A stretch of DNA of 64,000 nucleotides from Amyelois transitella (Eukaryota; Arthropoda; Insecta; Lepidoptera; Pyralidae): assembly GCF_032362555.1 (NCBI RefSeq), contig NC_083522.1:7480001-7544000 (forward strand), given 5' to 3'. Under the pieces are notes generated by a model, which was given only the letters and a program-made list of their open reading frames with translations, did no database searches and had not been told where the DNA came from. This document shows, in pieces, positions 1 to 10,524 of the stretch. Position numbers and translations under genes: made by a program. Every line of letters begins with the position of its first letter. The first letter of the stretch is position 1.

Positions 1-1908
1 AACACCGCTAACAAATACAGACCACATACCCATATGACGCCTTCGAACATATCTCTTCTCATTATAATTTTTTTCATGAGACTAAATGGTGTTTTATTTA
101 GAATGAACACATCTCAAAACGAGGTGCGTGTAAAGCATAATATATTCAGTGCCGGAAGTATGAAGAGTTCTTTTAGACGTTAGTAACAAAATCCAATTTC
201 AGCGAGAATATTCTCACGATATTGGTTTATTCGATTGAAATTATTTGTATCGATGTAAGATAACAAGTTTAGTGAAGGCGGTAGTTGCCGGAAGAGAATA
301 GTGAAAGTTTGTTAGCTGCCACTATCTCGAGCAACTTATTAATTAAATCAAAACATTTCCATTTCTAGTATGTTAAACGTGACACTTTCAGTTTAGATGA
401 TTAATTAAAGCCTTGTCTAGACACAATATGATTTTTATTACGCGACGATAACATAAATTAAGATATAATCGGAAGTACCTAATTACTGTCAGTCTGACTC
501 TATGTTTAAGTTATATTTAGGATTTCGTATAGTTATCTTTCTTTGACTGAAAAGTTTTTATACTTCATCATGCAATGCCATATCAGGGTAATAAGTAGTT
601 TAAGAGGAACAGAAGCCAAAATATGTTTTTCCCCTCTGTCTGTATGTTTGTTCTCGCATCAGGCGAAAACTGTTGCTCTGATCAGCTTATAAAAGCTAAA
701 TACATAAGTATTGAGATTGTCAGTGAACTTTTACAGAGAATGTCGTAAGTCGCGGGCAACAGCTAGTAAAAAAATAAAAATGTTTGAATTACTTTGCGAT
801 GGATTTCACATGAATATCTATTATAAAGTGAAATCCCATAATCTCATGCCTATGCAGCCCGCTTTTCCTAATAGCCGATGTAACCATTAGCGCTGGGAGG
901 CTGCGAAACGTCATTACGCAGGTAGATGGTCCTTAGTCCACCATTACGAATTCCTCACGGCATACCGCAAAAACAACTCAAAGGATTTATATTGGTCGAG
1001 TGAAGCTAGCAAGGAAGTTGATCTCGTAATCGTGTGTATTGGTGTGATTGGCTGTATGAAATAGAGAAAAATTATCTATTTAGATAATATTTTATTTCAA
1101 TCTTTTTTGTTATATTAAAACCTTGTTTCAATCATATTTGATACTGTGGCGTAGTAAGACGCCACATAACCTTTTTGTGATCAGTATTTTACTTGCTTAT
1201 CAACTCGCCTGTTACTCGACATTAAGCTCATTCAATGTGAACAAGTTTTTAGGATTCCAACTCTGCATATAGCAAATACAGTTCGTATTCAAAACGTGAC
1301 TCTTTAAGTATTTTAAAATATTCGGTGGCTGATTTACATCCACGATTATGTTATGCGCATCTAATTATTATTTTATGAAAATCATTTCATATCGCAGAAT
1401 CAGATTAATGATCTTATTACGTTACGTAAAGTTTCGAAGAGAAATTGATTAATTTATGTTTTAGACGAGTGAAGGTGTCTTCCGGAGGCAGGTAGACCAA
1501 TTTCACAATACTTATATCTAGCAATTCTAGTAGGTATTATCCTCATGAAATTATAATGACAATTAATATTTACTGTTCGAAAGACAGTTTATTAAAAGTG
1601 ACTTGAAGTAGTGATGTGAAGAACTTCGATACCAAAAAGTGGCGAAGTAGGTACTTAAATTAAGTAATGTAGGCGGGAACGCAGGTGCAAAACTCAAGCA
1701 ACTTGTTTAAAGCAACCGAGAATGGAATCCCAATTTATTACTTGTAGTATCTCCTAAGCACTTTATTCTCTCAATTAAGTCTGATCATAACGATGATACA
1801 ATCTAGTTTAATAGCTACAATAACTACCTGAATTAAGTTTACGAGAGAAGATTACTGCGATTAACTCTAACAAATATAATTCATATCGAAAACAAAGCTT
1901 GTGAACTT
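1..1908. other. Non-coding AT-rich stretch
   Basis: I find no convincing coding exon on either strand. A stretch near 600-775 looks like the decayed end of a common lepidopteran repeat (on the minus strand it starts like the 'ctagctgttgcccgc' tails of such repeats). If the candidate exon at 1911-2200 is real, this stretch would be the first intron of a minus-strand gene leaving the window on the left. Confidence 0.5.
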
Positions 1909-1910
1909 AC

Positions 1911-2200
1911 AGTAAGCTCTGCTTGGGCAGTCCTTGAAGCATTCCGTTTTGAAAATAGTCTTGAAGAATAATAACTGACACTGATTTAGCACAAAACTTC
2001 ACAGGCACTTATAAAAAAATTGTTTCACGGCCGGTATAATTTCACGGCCGTGTGTATAGCTGAGGAACAGCGTATGGGCACCGCGGGACGTAGTGAGAGA
2101 CTGGCGGTAGCGAGCTGGCGGGCCTGGCGGGGCTTCGCTGCGCCCGCGCATGCTCAGGGGTTCATCGAACGAGCGCGCTAAAGCGTTGATCATCACGTGG
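1911..2200 (-). other. Candidate 5' UTR exon of a minus-strand gene
   Basis: A local GC-rich block (about 2035-2200) stands out from AT-rich surroundings. Read on the minus strand it runs into a strong splice donor, ACT|GTAAGT, at 1911/1910. A 65-codon minus ORF lies inside but has no recognisable domain, so I treat the block as promoter-proximal 5' UTR rather than coding sequence. The rest of the gene would lie left of the window. This rests on composition and one donor only. Confidence 0.3.
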
Positions 2201-2565
2201 GAAATTTGTAGCAGAGCCTTCGGGAAATTTAGATTAAGCTCGCGAGAAAGTAAGTATACCTAGTATCGATTTTTATCTAATGGTAATAATGTCTTGCCAT
2301 TTAACTACATTTAGTCAAAACAATTTTGCTGTAAGAAACTTGGAAATGTCACGAAGTAATAGTGCTATTTAATTGATAAGTACTTAGTAGGTATGTATGT
2401 AATAGGTATCTACTAGATATTTAGTCCGTATTTCATGAAATGTTGTAGGTAAGGGCTCTCTCTCTTTCGAGAAGTGAGGCCGTAACCAAGATTAACGCTA
2501 GAAGGAAGAGAAAGAAAACAAGTAACGAAATTACTTTTCGAAAGCCTATCATTTATTTTATTGGT

Positions 2566-2850
2566 GCTGTGTGGTTCCAGGCACTAATAAAAAAAGCAGG
2601 ACCACTCCATATCGTTCCCATGTATGTCGTAAAAGGCGACTAAGGGATAGGTTTATAAACTTGGGATTCTTCTTTTAGGCGATGGGCTAGCAACCTGTCA
2701 CGATTTGTATCTCAATTCTATCACTATGGCAAACAGCTGTCTGAATGATAAGCCAACAGTCTTGACTGATAAGCCACATTGGCTTAGCAGTCAAGACTGT
2801 TGGCTCTGTCTACCCCGCAACGGATGTAGACGTGACTATATGTATTTTAT
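2566..2850 (+). repeat. Dispersed repeat family A, copy 1
   Basis: This is a near full-length copy of the commonest repeat here. In this orientation it opens with a 'gtgtggttcc..gcac' block, then 'gtcgtaaaaggcgactaagg', 'gcgatgggctagcaacctgtcac', 'ctgtctaccccgcaa' and ends 'gacgtgactatatgta'. About twenty copies or fragments occur in both orientations, mostly in introns and intergenic DNA. It looks like a non-autonomous retroelement, but I see no clear A/B boxes. This copy carries a rearranged near-perfect hairpin (2751-2805). Confidence 0.75.
2751..2805. repeat. 55-bp near-perfect hairpin inside repeat A
   Basis: The arms 2751-2776 and 2780-2805 are reverse complements over 26 bp with one mismatch, around a 3-nt CAT loop. 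The arms duplicate a piece of the family A sequence ('agccaacagtcttgactg' and its reverse complement), so the structure came from a local inverted duplication within the repeat. Confidence 0.85.
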
Positions 2851-3108
2851 GTATGTATGTATCATTCATTTATTTGCCTTGAAAATAAAATTGTCCAATT
2901 GTTTTTTTTTCTTTCAAGTGTCATTTTTTGCCTGACGCTTGACACGAGAAGCGTCACTGTCACAATTTTAGATAAGTCATTGATAAAATCTGACTGGATC
3001 CCAAATCCCACGGATGCGAATCGTGACTTTCAATATTTATCTATTTTACGAAATTCATTTAACTTCAGACTAATTCTTTTCAGTTGGACGATATTTTTTT
3101 TCCTAAAG

Positions 3109-6100
3109 ATGCCGAAAGTTTCTGGTAAGTTACGTTACCTTATTCATTATGAATTTAAATGGTGTTTTAAGGTTAGGCTAGTTTTAAAATGTCAACGAAA
3201 TTCCTGTAAAATTCTGTTTGTTTAATCAAGCCTTTGCTAATTAATCCTTCATGATGTAGACTATGATCCGTTGTTACTCCTATATTTTATAGATTTTGAT
3301 ATAGTCAAAGTTGTGTCAAAGGTTTCATTGAACATTGCTGTGTCACTCCTGGTATGTAAACATTGAACGCGAACGCCGGCTGTATTGTAGTTATTTATTT
3401 GTCTTATTGTGTATTTAATCAACATTAATATGATGGTATAAAACTATCCAAAGCTTTTCAATAATGCTGAATTTGGGTCAGGGAACAAAAGGCAGCATTC
3501 AGAATAATGTAATCAATGCATTCTGCTTTGTTTTTATTTTATTATGTTTGAAATCTATGCTACAAATTATTTCTTATATTTTTTCAATTATATCTGAAAT
3601 CATTCTGCAATTTTTTTTTCAAAATATACCTACATTTACCAAATGTTTTTGAAAAAATAAATAAACGATAAAAATTTGATATGTCATATTTTTATTGTTT
3701 ATGGGGAAAACAAACATAAAGTCACAGGACACTAAATGCAACATTTAGCTGGATGGCGGAAACATGTTTACATATTTGCCCTTTTTTCTCACAAGATAGT
3801 CACTAGAGATTTTTGTTTTAATTCCAGTCAAAGTGAAATGGGGCAAAGAGACCTACCCAGGTGTGGAGGTGAACACTGATGATGATCCCGTGCTGTTTAA
3901 AGCGCAGATCTTTGCCTTGACCGGAGTACAACCGGAGAGGCAGAAGGTTGTCTGCAAAGGAATCACCTTAAAAGATGATGATTGGGGAAATTTTAAATTG
4001 ACCAATGTAAGTTATTCATGAAATTAACAGTCTCCATTTTATGCCTTTCTGAATAACATTATTTAAAGAAACAAATGAATTTAAACTGTGAGTGCATTGA
4101 TTGCTTAATTAATTCCATCAGATATCACAAAAGAAAACAAAATCAAAAAATCTTTTATTGATTCTTTTAGTTTAAATATCACTCAGTTATTCTTGTATAG
4201 TTAATTTTTTTCTTTATTATTAGGATGTTTATACTCACCATGCCTATGGTTCTATATGATGGAATTCAGAATAACATAATAATACGTAATACGATAAGAC
4301 GAAGTGATGACTGTGACCTCATACAATTTCCAACTTGCAAATTTATTTGACAGTTTTACATCTGCACAGAAAATTGAGTGCAATGAAAGACAATCACACA
4401 CCATTCCTTTGCTTTTAAGTACAATATGCCATTTCTATTGTCTTATATTATTCTGAATTTTATGTGCTTCACTTATAGTAAGTATCCATGGGAAATAACA
4501 AATAATGTTTCTTTTTGGTTTAGAATGCATTGGTGCTGGTGATGGGCAGCAAAGAGGAGGATGTCCCGGCAGCCCCTGTCGAGAAGACCAAGTTTGTGGA
4601 GGACATGAACGAGTCTGAGCTTGCTTCAGCTGTGAGTAGCATAGATTGAATATGGCACATCTCTTTTATTATTTTTCAATACAAACAACTGTCTCTTACT
4701 TAATTATAATGACTTAGAAAAACTTATCTCAACTGAGCACTTCTATTTTAAGATGTCATAAAACTTTTTTTATTGCAGTAGGTTCACAAAGACCTCATCA
4801 CAAGCACATATAAGTGTTATTATTGAAAAGTAATTAAAAACAAAAATGGGACTACAATTTTTTCTATTGCTAGGCTAGGCTTATTTAAGCATATTGTAAT
4901 TTAAGGTTTATTTACAGCTGGACCTTCCTGAAGGACTGATCAATTTAGGCAACACCTGTTACATGAATGCTACCGTTCAATGTCTTAAGACTGTGCCTGA
5001 ATTGAAGAATGCGCTTCTTAGTTATGACAAATGTGAGTATTGAACATGTTTTAATGTTCCTCTTTTGCATGTTATTGGTGTATAATTTTGTAGTAAAACT
5101 TTGTCCACCTTTTCTAATATGTATATTTATTTAACTGTTGAATTTTTCGGTCAGCGTCGGGCGGCGGCACGGCGGGCGACCTGACGGCGGCGCTGAGCGA
5201 GACCATGTCGGCGCTGGAGGCGGGCGGCGCGGGCGCGTGCGCGGGCGCGGCGGCGCGGCTGCTGCGCGCGCTGCACAGCACGGCGCCGCGCTTCGCCGAG
5301 CGCGGGCCGGGCGGCGCGCTGGCGCAGCAGGACGCGTCCGAGTGCTGGGCCGAGATCGTGCGCGCGCTGCAGCAGCGGCTGCCCGTCGCGCCGCTCGCCA
5401 GCGCTGCGCAAGACCGGTGACTGTCTCCACATGCACTACTAGGGTGACCAAGAGCAGCGCTCCCATGATTGTGATAACTGAAAGTTGATAGAACCAAGGC
5501 TCTCTCATGGATAGTGTACAGCACTGCACAACACTTGGTTTAATAACGCTCCCACTATATGTGTGTTCATTTCAGAGATAATTTAAATAAACAAAAAATT
5601 TTTCCTTTTATTATCCTCAGAGCGTTAATGCTGATTGTATTCTTCCTAAGGGGTTGGGGTCTTTAACAACTGATTCTGGAGTAAACTAGATTATACAAAT
5701 CTATTTCCGTGAAACCTTTGCAATCCTACAAGGGAACCTAGTCTTTTTCCTAAATAGGCTGTTTGAAAACCATTAAGGCTTAACTTTAATACTAAAATGA
5801 AGTTATTTGTATATGGCCGCAGTAGAATTCAAACCAGATATTTGTCGATATAGTAACTGCTCTAACACCCACGTTAAGACATCATTAAGTTGTTAATAAC
5901 AAAATATAAAACTTTCAGAACATCAGTGATCGAGCAATACTTTGGGGGCACCCTGGACGTGGAACTGGTCTGTTCGGAGGCAGACGAGCCTCCCACCAAG
6001 AGCAAGGAGACGTTCCTGCAGCTGTCATGCTTCATCTCTCAGGATGTCAAGTATCTTCAGTCCGGACTCAGATCTGTGAGTTGTCTATTTGTTATCTATA

Positions 6101-8853
6101 TTTATATCTAAATATGTAAAAAAGAACACTGACTGATATATCATGTACAACCCAAATTGCTAGTTCAAATTTGACATGCAGGTTCTTTATTTGGTCTAGG
6201 GGAATCTAAGAGAGAAGTGTCCACAGAACCGGAAATTAAACATAATTTCTTCCTGGCTCCCTAAAACATCAATCTTTGGCAATATATTATTGGTTGAGTA
6301 TTGTAAAAAAATCCTGTGTCATTTTTATCTATATATTTTTTTTGTTTACAGAAAATGTCAGAACAAATCACAAAAATGTCACAAACATTAGGGAGAGATG
6401 CTGTTTACACAAAAACGGTAAGTTTTAATTTATATACATATATATGTATATCCAAATTGCCTTTTGCATATATTTAAGGTATATTTCAAAAGAACGATGA
6501 GGAAAAAACTCGTGATAGCTTTCAACTACTTTCACTATCAACAAATAAATTGTTATTATTCTATTTATGTGCATGTCTTACAATTACTTTCATATTTCTT
6601 GGGATCCAAAATTGACTCAATGCCCAGTAATTTGACGGACGTTTCCTACAAATTGCAAAACATGCATTATCTAGCCTGATTTATATGTCTATTTCTACTA
6701 TACATGTAATGTAAAAATTACATACCTAATTTTTTAAAATAAAATTGTTTGATTTTTAGAGCAAAATCAGCCGTCTGCCTGCATACCTGACGGTGCAATT
6801 CGTGCGGTTCTACTTCAAGGAGAAGGAGTCCATCAACGCCAAGATCCTGAAGGATGTCAAGTTCCCCCTCGACCTCGATGTCTATGAACTGTGTTCCCCT
6901 GAACTGCAGGAGAGGTTGGCGCCCATGAGGGCCAAGTTCAAGGTAGGATCTTCTTCTTATTGACTTCTTAATGACATATTTCATTGCGTGCAATCACATT
7001 TTATTCAAACATACAGATGTTACAGTCAAGTCTTTATACCTTACTAGCGACCCGCCCCGGCTTCGCACGGGTGCAAAATTCGGAAAATTTCTCCATTATT
7101 TATTAGATGTTAATAAAAATGACATAATGACATAAAAACCTTCCTCTTGAATCACTCTACCTGTTACAAAAAACCGCATCAAAATCCGTTGCGTAATTTT
7201 AAAGATTTAAGCATACAGACAAACAGACTAAAATAGCGACTTTGTTGTATACTATGTAGTGATGGGGTAGAAAGAGCCAACAGTCACGAAAAGACCGAAA
7301 GAACATGTTCAGCTTAAGATAGAATTGAGATTTAAATAGTGACAAGTTGCTAGCCCTACAAGAAGAATACCATGTTTATTAGCCTTTCCCTTAGTCGCCT
7401 TTTTCGACATCCATGGGAAAGATGTGGAGGTGGGCCTAAAGTGGCAGGAACCACACGGCATTTTAATCAAGTCGAAATAGAAATCACAACTATATCCATT
7501 TTTTTTTTTAAATTACCATTTTATTGTTTACAGGAATTAGACGACGCCAGTGTAGAATCGTCTCTAACCGCTCGGAATAAGAACCATGGCGACAGCAAAA
7601 AGGAGAAAGGGAATAAAACTGCCGTGCCATATTGGTTTGAGAATGGTAAGTATAATGCTGGTAGTAGTTTATAAGTCTTAGTCGCCTTTTACGACATCCA
7701 TGGGAAAGAGAAGGAGTGGTCCCATTCTTTTTTTATTAATGCCGGAAACCACAAGGCACTATAAAAAATATGTATATCTTTTTTTCCTAGCTCGGTTATG
7801 GGTTGCGAATTGTGGGTCATGTGGACTTGTCAATATGGCCATCTTGTTTATATCTTTTGTAGTTGGAAGGAACTATCAATAAATTTACTTTTTAATTTTA
7901 TTAACAAAACTTTGCAAAAGCTTTGCAAAAAGAATTTTTCAATTCGAACCGTAACTGAGATTAGCGCGTTCAAACAAACAAACAAACTCTTCAGCTTTAT
8001 AAATATGAGTATGGATTAGTAAATTTCATTTCATTTGTTCTCAGACGTAGGCAGCAATAACAGCGGTTACTATCGCCTCCAAGCTGTGCTCACTCATCGC
8101 GGCAGATCATCTTCGTCCGGACATTACGTGGCGTGGGTCGCGCGCGGGGACACCTGGCTGCGGTGCGACGACGACACTGTCACGCCCGTCAGCGAGGAGG
8201 AAGTGCTTAAGCTCAGCGGAGGAGGTTAGTGCAACACTTATATTTTTTATTGAATTTATATAGGTATAGTAAACGGACGCTTATAGAGAGATATTAGTTC
8301 TACATTCATTCATGTTTTTTAATGTAGACAATGTGCATTTGTCCATGATTTAGATTTAAGAGATCTATATTTGTAAATTGACGTCCGATGAAAATGCTGC
8401 AGTGTAGTTTGTTCGTTACGCCGCTTCTTCTACACACGCGCTTTGGAAACGGTAGTAGTTATAATTAGATTTAAGTTATGTGACGTCTATAAGTGATACC
8501 TTGTATCCAATTTTGAAAATAAATCTATTCTATTCTATAGAAATGAATTATGGCGACGATATTGCTACGGCTATAAAATTTATAAATTTACGCCTTTTTT
8601 AGCTTCCTCGCCCACCCATAAGACGACTTTAACTCTAACTTACTCCTTCCTATAGTAAAGATGCAGTGGTTTCTTCTCTTCCCACATTTGACTTTATAAG
8701 CAATATATGTATACATTTGTCCCAGGTGACTGGCACTGCGCATACCTGCTGCTGTACGGGCCTCGCATCCTGGAAATCCCTCAGCCCGAGGAGCCGATGC
8801 TGACGGACATCAGCGAGGACCCCGCCGGGGATCCCCCCACAGCGCTCGCGTAA
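3109..8853 (+). CDS. Usp14: Ubiquitin carboxyl-terminal hydrolase 14 (USP14)
   Basis: Deubiquitinase of the C19/USP family that binds the 19S proteasome and trims ubiquitin chains. Coding blocks: 3109-3124, 3828-4006, 4524-4631, 4918-5032, 5155-5416, 5919-6075, 6352-6417, 6760-6942, 7534-7645, 8045-8224, 8726-8853; all have GT/AG borders and consistent phases, giving 501 codons plus stop (human protein 494 aa). The first 80 or so residues are the ubiquitin-like domain (VKWGKETYPGVEVNTD; LKDDDWGN). The Cys box GLINLGNTCYMNATVQC puts the nucleophile at Cys115, the QQDASECW box follows, and the His box SSSGHYVAWV puts the general base at His426 with a DDD tract after it. The protein ends in the family's GGGDWHxAYxLLYGP motif. 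The start is a 16-nt exon encoding MPKVS, matching the short N-terminus of the family. The helical exon 5 is extremely GC-rich and Ala/Gly-rich. Confidence 0.96.
7046..7260 (+). repeat. Dispersed repeat family B, copy 1 (USP14 intron)
   Basis: Starts with the characteristic 'gcgacccgccccggcttcgc' block and ends 'gactttgttgtatactatgtagtg'. A second fragment lies at 35233. It abuts a family A copy directly. It resembles the tails of abundant lepidopteran non-autonomous elements, but I do not assign a class. Confidence 0.6.
7258..7463 (-). repeat. Dispersed repeat family A, copy 2
   Basis: Reverse-orientation copy in the intron between USP14 exons 8 and 9. It shows 'agagccaacagt', 'gtgacaagttgctagccc', 'cttagtcgcctttttcgacatcc' and 'ggaaccacacggca' in order, and ends about 70 bp upstream of exon 9. 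Confidence 0.7.
7668..7763 (-). repeat. Dispersed repeat family A, copy 3 (fragment)
   Basis: Carries only the 'cttagtcgccttttacgacatcc...gaaaccacaaggcac' end of family A, starting about 20 bp after the exon 9 donor of USP14. Confidence 0.65.
8385..8545 (-). repeat. Dispersed repeat family C, copy 1 (LINE-tail-like)
   Basis: Contains 'cgccgcttcttctacacacg', 'tgtgacgtctataagtgatacc' and 'caattttgaaaataaatct' followed by a short 'attct' run. Reverse-oriented copies occur at 44495 and 49848 and a relative at 52535. The simple repeat at one edge and the 5'-truncated copies suggest a non-LTR retrotransposon 3' end. Confidence 0.6.
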
Positions 8854-10240
8854 TACCAACAGACAGACTGACCGTTTGTTATACGATCTATATGGGATTT
8901 TGTGGTAAAATTTGTTATATGCAGTTTTCCGATCCGTTGAATGGATTTTTTTGTATTGATTTTCTAAAGCATTTTTCTGTGATGCTTTTGTGTTCTATTT
9001 TTAACGTCAAAGAAAGAGTAAAATACTTAATAACGGAAATGGTGCGATGAGTACCTACCGATTGTAGGACAACGTGAAACAAAAATAACAGATATTGTTA
9101 ATGAATTAAAAAACCGTTTTTTTTTACCAATGTGCATGTTATCAATTTTACCACAAAACTTGTTTCGTATAGTAAATTAATCCTAATTCTACACGGACTG
9201 TTCATATGTCTACCATCGACTCTTGCGCAGGACGATAGCAGGAAGCGCTTCGTGTGGTTATAACATAGTCGTTGAACCCATCTTGAGTGAATCGACTCGA
9301 TTTATATTTCGCATCCTTATTTTTTACTGGTTATACAGAATGTGTTTTTAAAACACGGTTCTTGATATTATTAAAGTTATTACAAGATTTACCATGACTG
9401 AACGATTTTTAATACTTGCAAAAAACGTTTTTGTTCACTCACGACGGATGTTTACGATTTTCAACAGAATCCCGCTGTACTTGCTGTCTCTCGAATTAAT
9501 TATATTTTAATAATATAATAATCATAGGTGTCACTGGTTTTCGAGCAATTTTAATATCAAATAATAATTTACTATAGCACAATATAAGTACGATCGCAAT
9601 ATTCAAATTGCACAAAAGAAATAATTGATTTGCTTATACTAATTTTGTTGGTATGATTTAACATGTTGTGTTATATATGTAATTTGTAACTGTACAAAAT
9701 AGGAGCATTTTGGTTTATTCACCAAACTAACTTATTTCTATCCTGACTAGTTGTTGATTAAGTTAACTCACCCCAAATAATGCAAATGGTGGCATTTTCA
9801 CTCTTAAGAAGGATTTCCTTGTTCAATTGGTTTAGTGAAATCCGAATGTTAAACGTTATAGTTTTATTTATATTTTACTTCGCGTATTTTTCTCAATGCA
9901 GTGCATTTAAAGCAAGTGTAGTGGGAACACTAATTGGTTATTTATTCTTGTAAATTGGCATTTGATGCTGCTGTTAATAGCTTAGCGCGTACCAACGTTG
10001 ATTTGCACGATTAAATTTCTAAAAGATTTTTTAGCCTGAATGTGCGTATTGCCGTAGAAAATTTTTGTATTTGAAAATCGCGCGGGAAATGTAATGCGCG
10101 CTGGAGCTAATGTCTAAGTTCTTACAGATGTATTGAATTTTATAAGACTAATTATACGAATGATCGGTAAATAAATTTGATTACAAATTTATTGGTATAT
10201 TTTTTTATTTACTGAAAATGTTTAATTAAATAAAATTTTC
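8854..10240 (+). other. Probable USP14 3' UTR
   Basis: AT-rich DNA after the stop codon with no ORF. AATAAA signals occur at 10170-10175 and 10229-10234, followed by T-rich DNA, so a 3' UTR of about 1.3-1.4 kb is plausible. Two copies of TTTTGTGGTAAAATT lie in inverted orientation at 8898-8912 and 9144-9158 and could pair in the transcript. The extent is inferred, not shown. Confidence 0.45.
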
Positions 10241-10524
10241 TGCTTACGATGCCGCCTGTGGGAATCTTGATATACCTACTATGGTTTTGGTTGGTATCAC
10301 AGATTTATTTCCTTGAAAATTGCGTGTCCAGGGCCTTTGTATGTGTGTGGTTTTTATTATGATAGGATTTATGTCTCTGTGCAGGCGATTGTACATATAT
10401 GACGGCTATTGACTATTTGTCAAAAACACAAAAGGAAGCGCTGTTCAAAGAATCGTTCACCGGATAGGTTAAGTAGCAATCTTTTAAAATGAATCTTGTT
10501 TAATTAGTCGCAGACGTTGTTATT

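Noticed and set aside
5114-5529. Overlapping long ORFs on both strands around USP14 exon 5
   Set aside because: They are shadows caused by the high GC of the exon; only the frame matching the USP14 family is coding.
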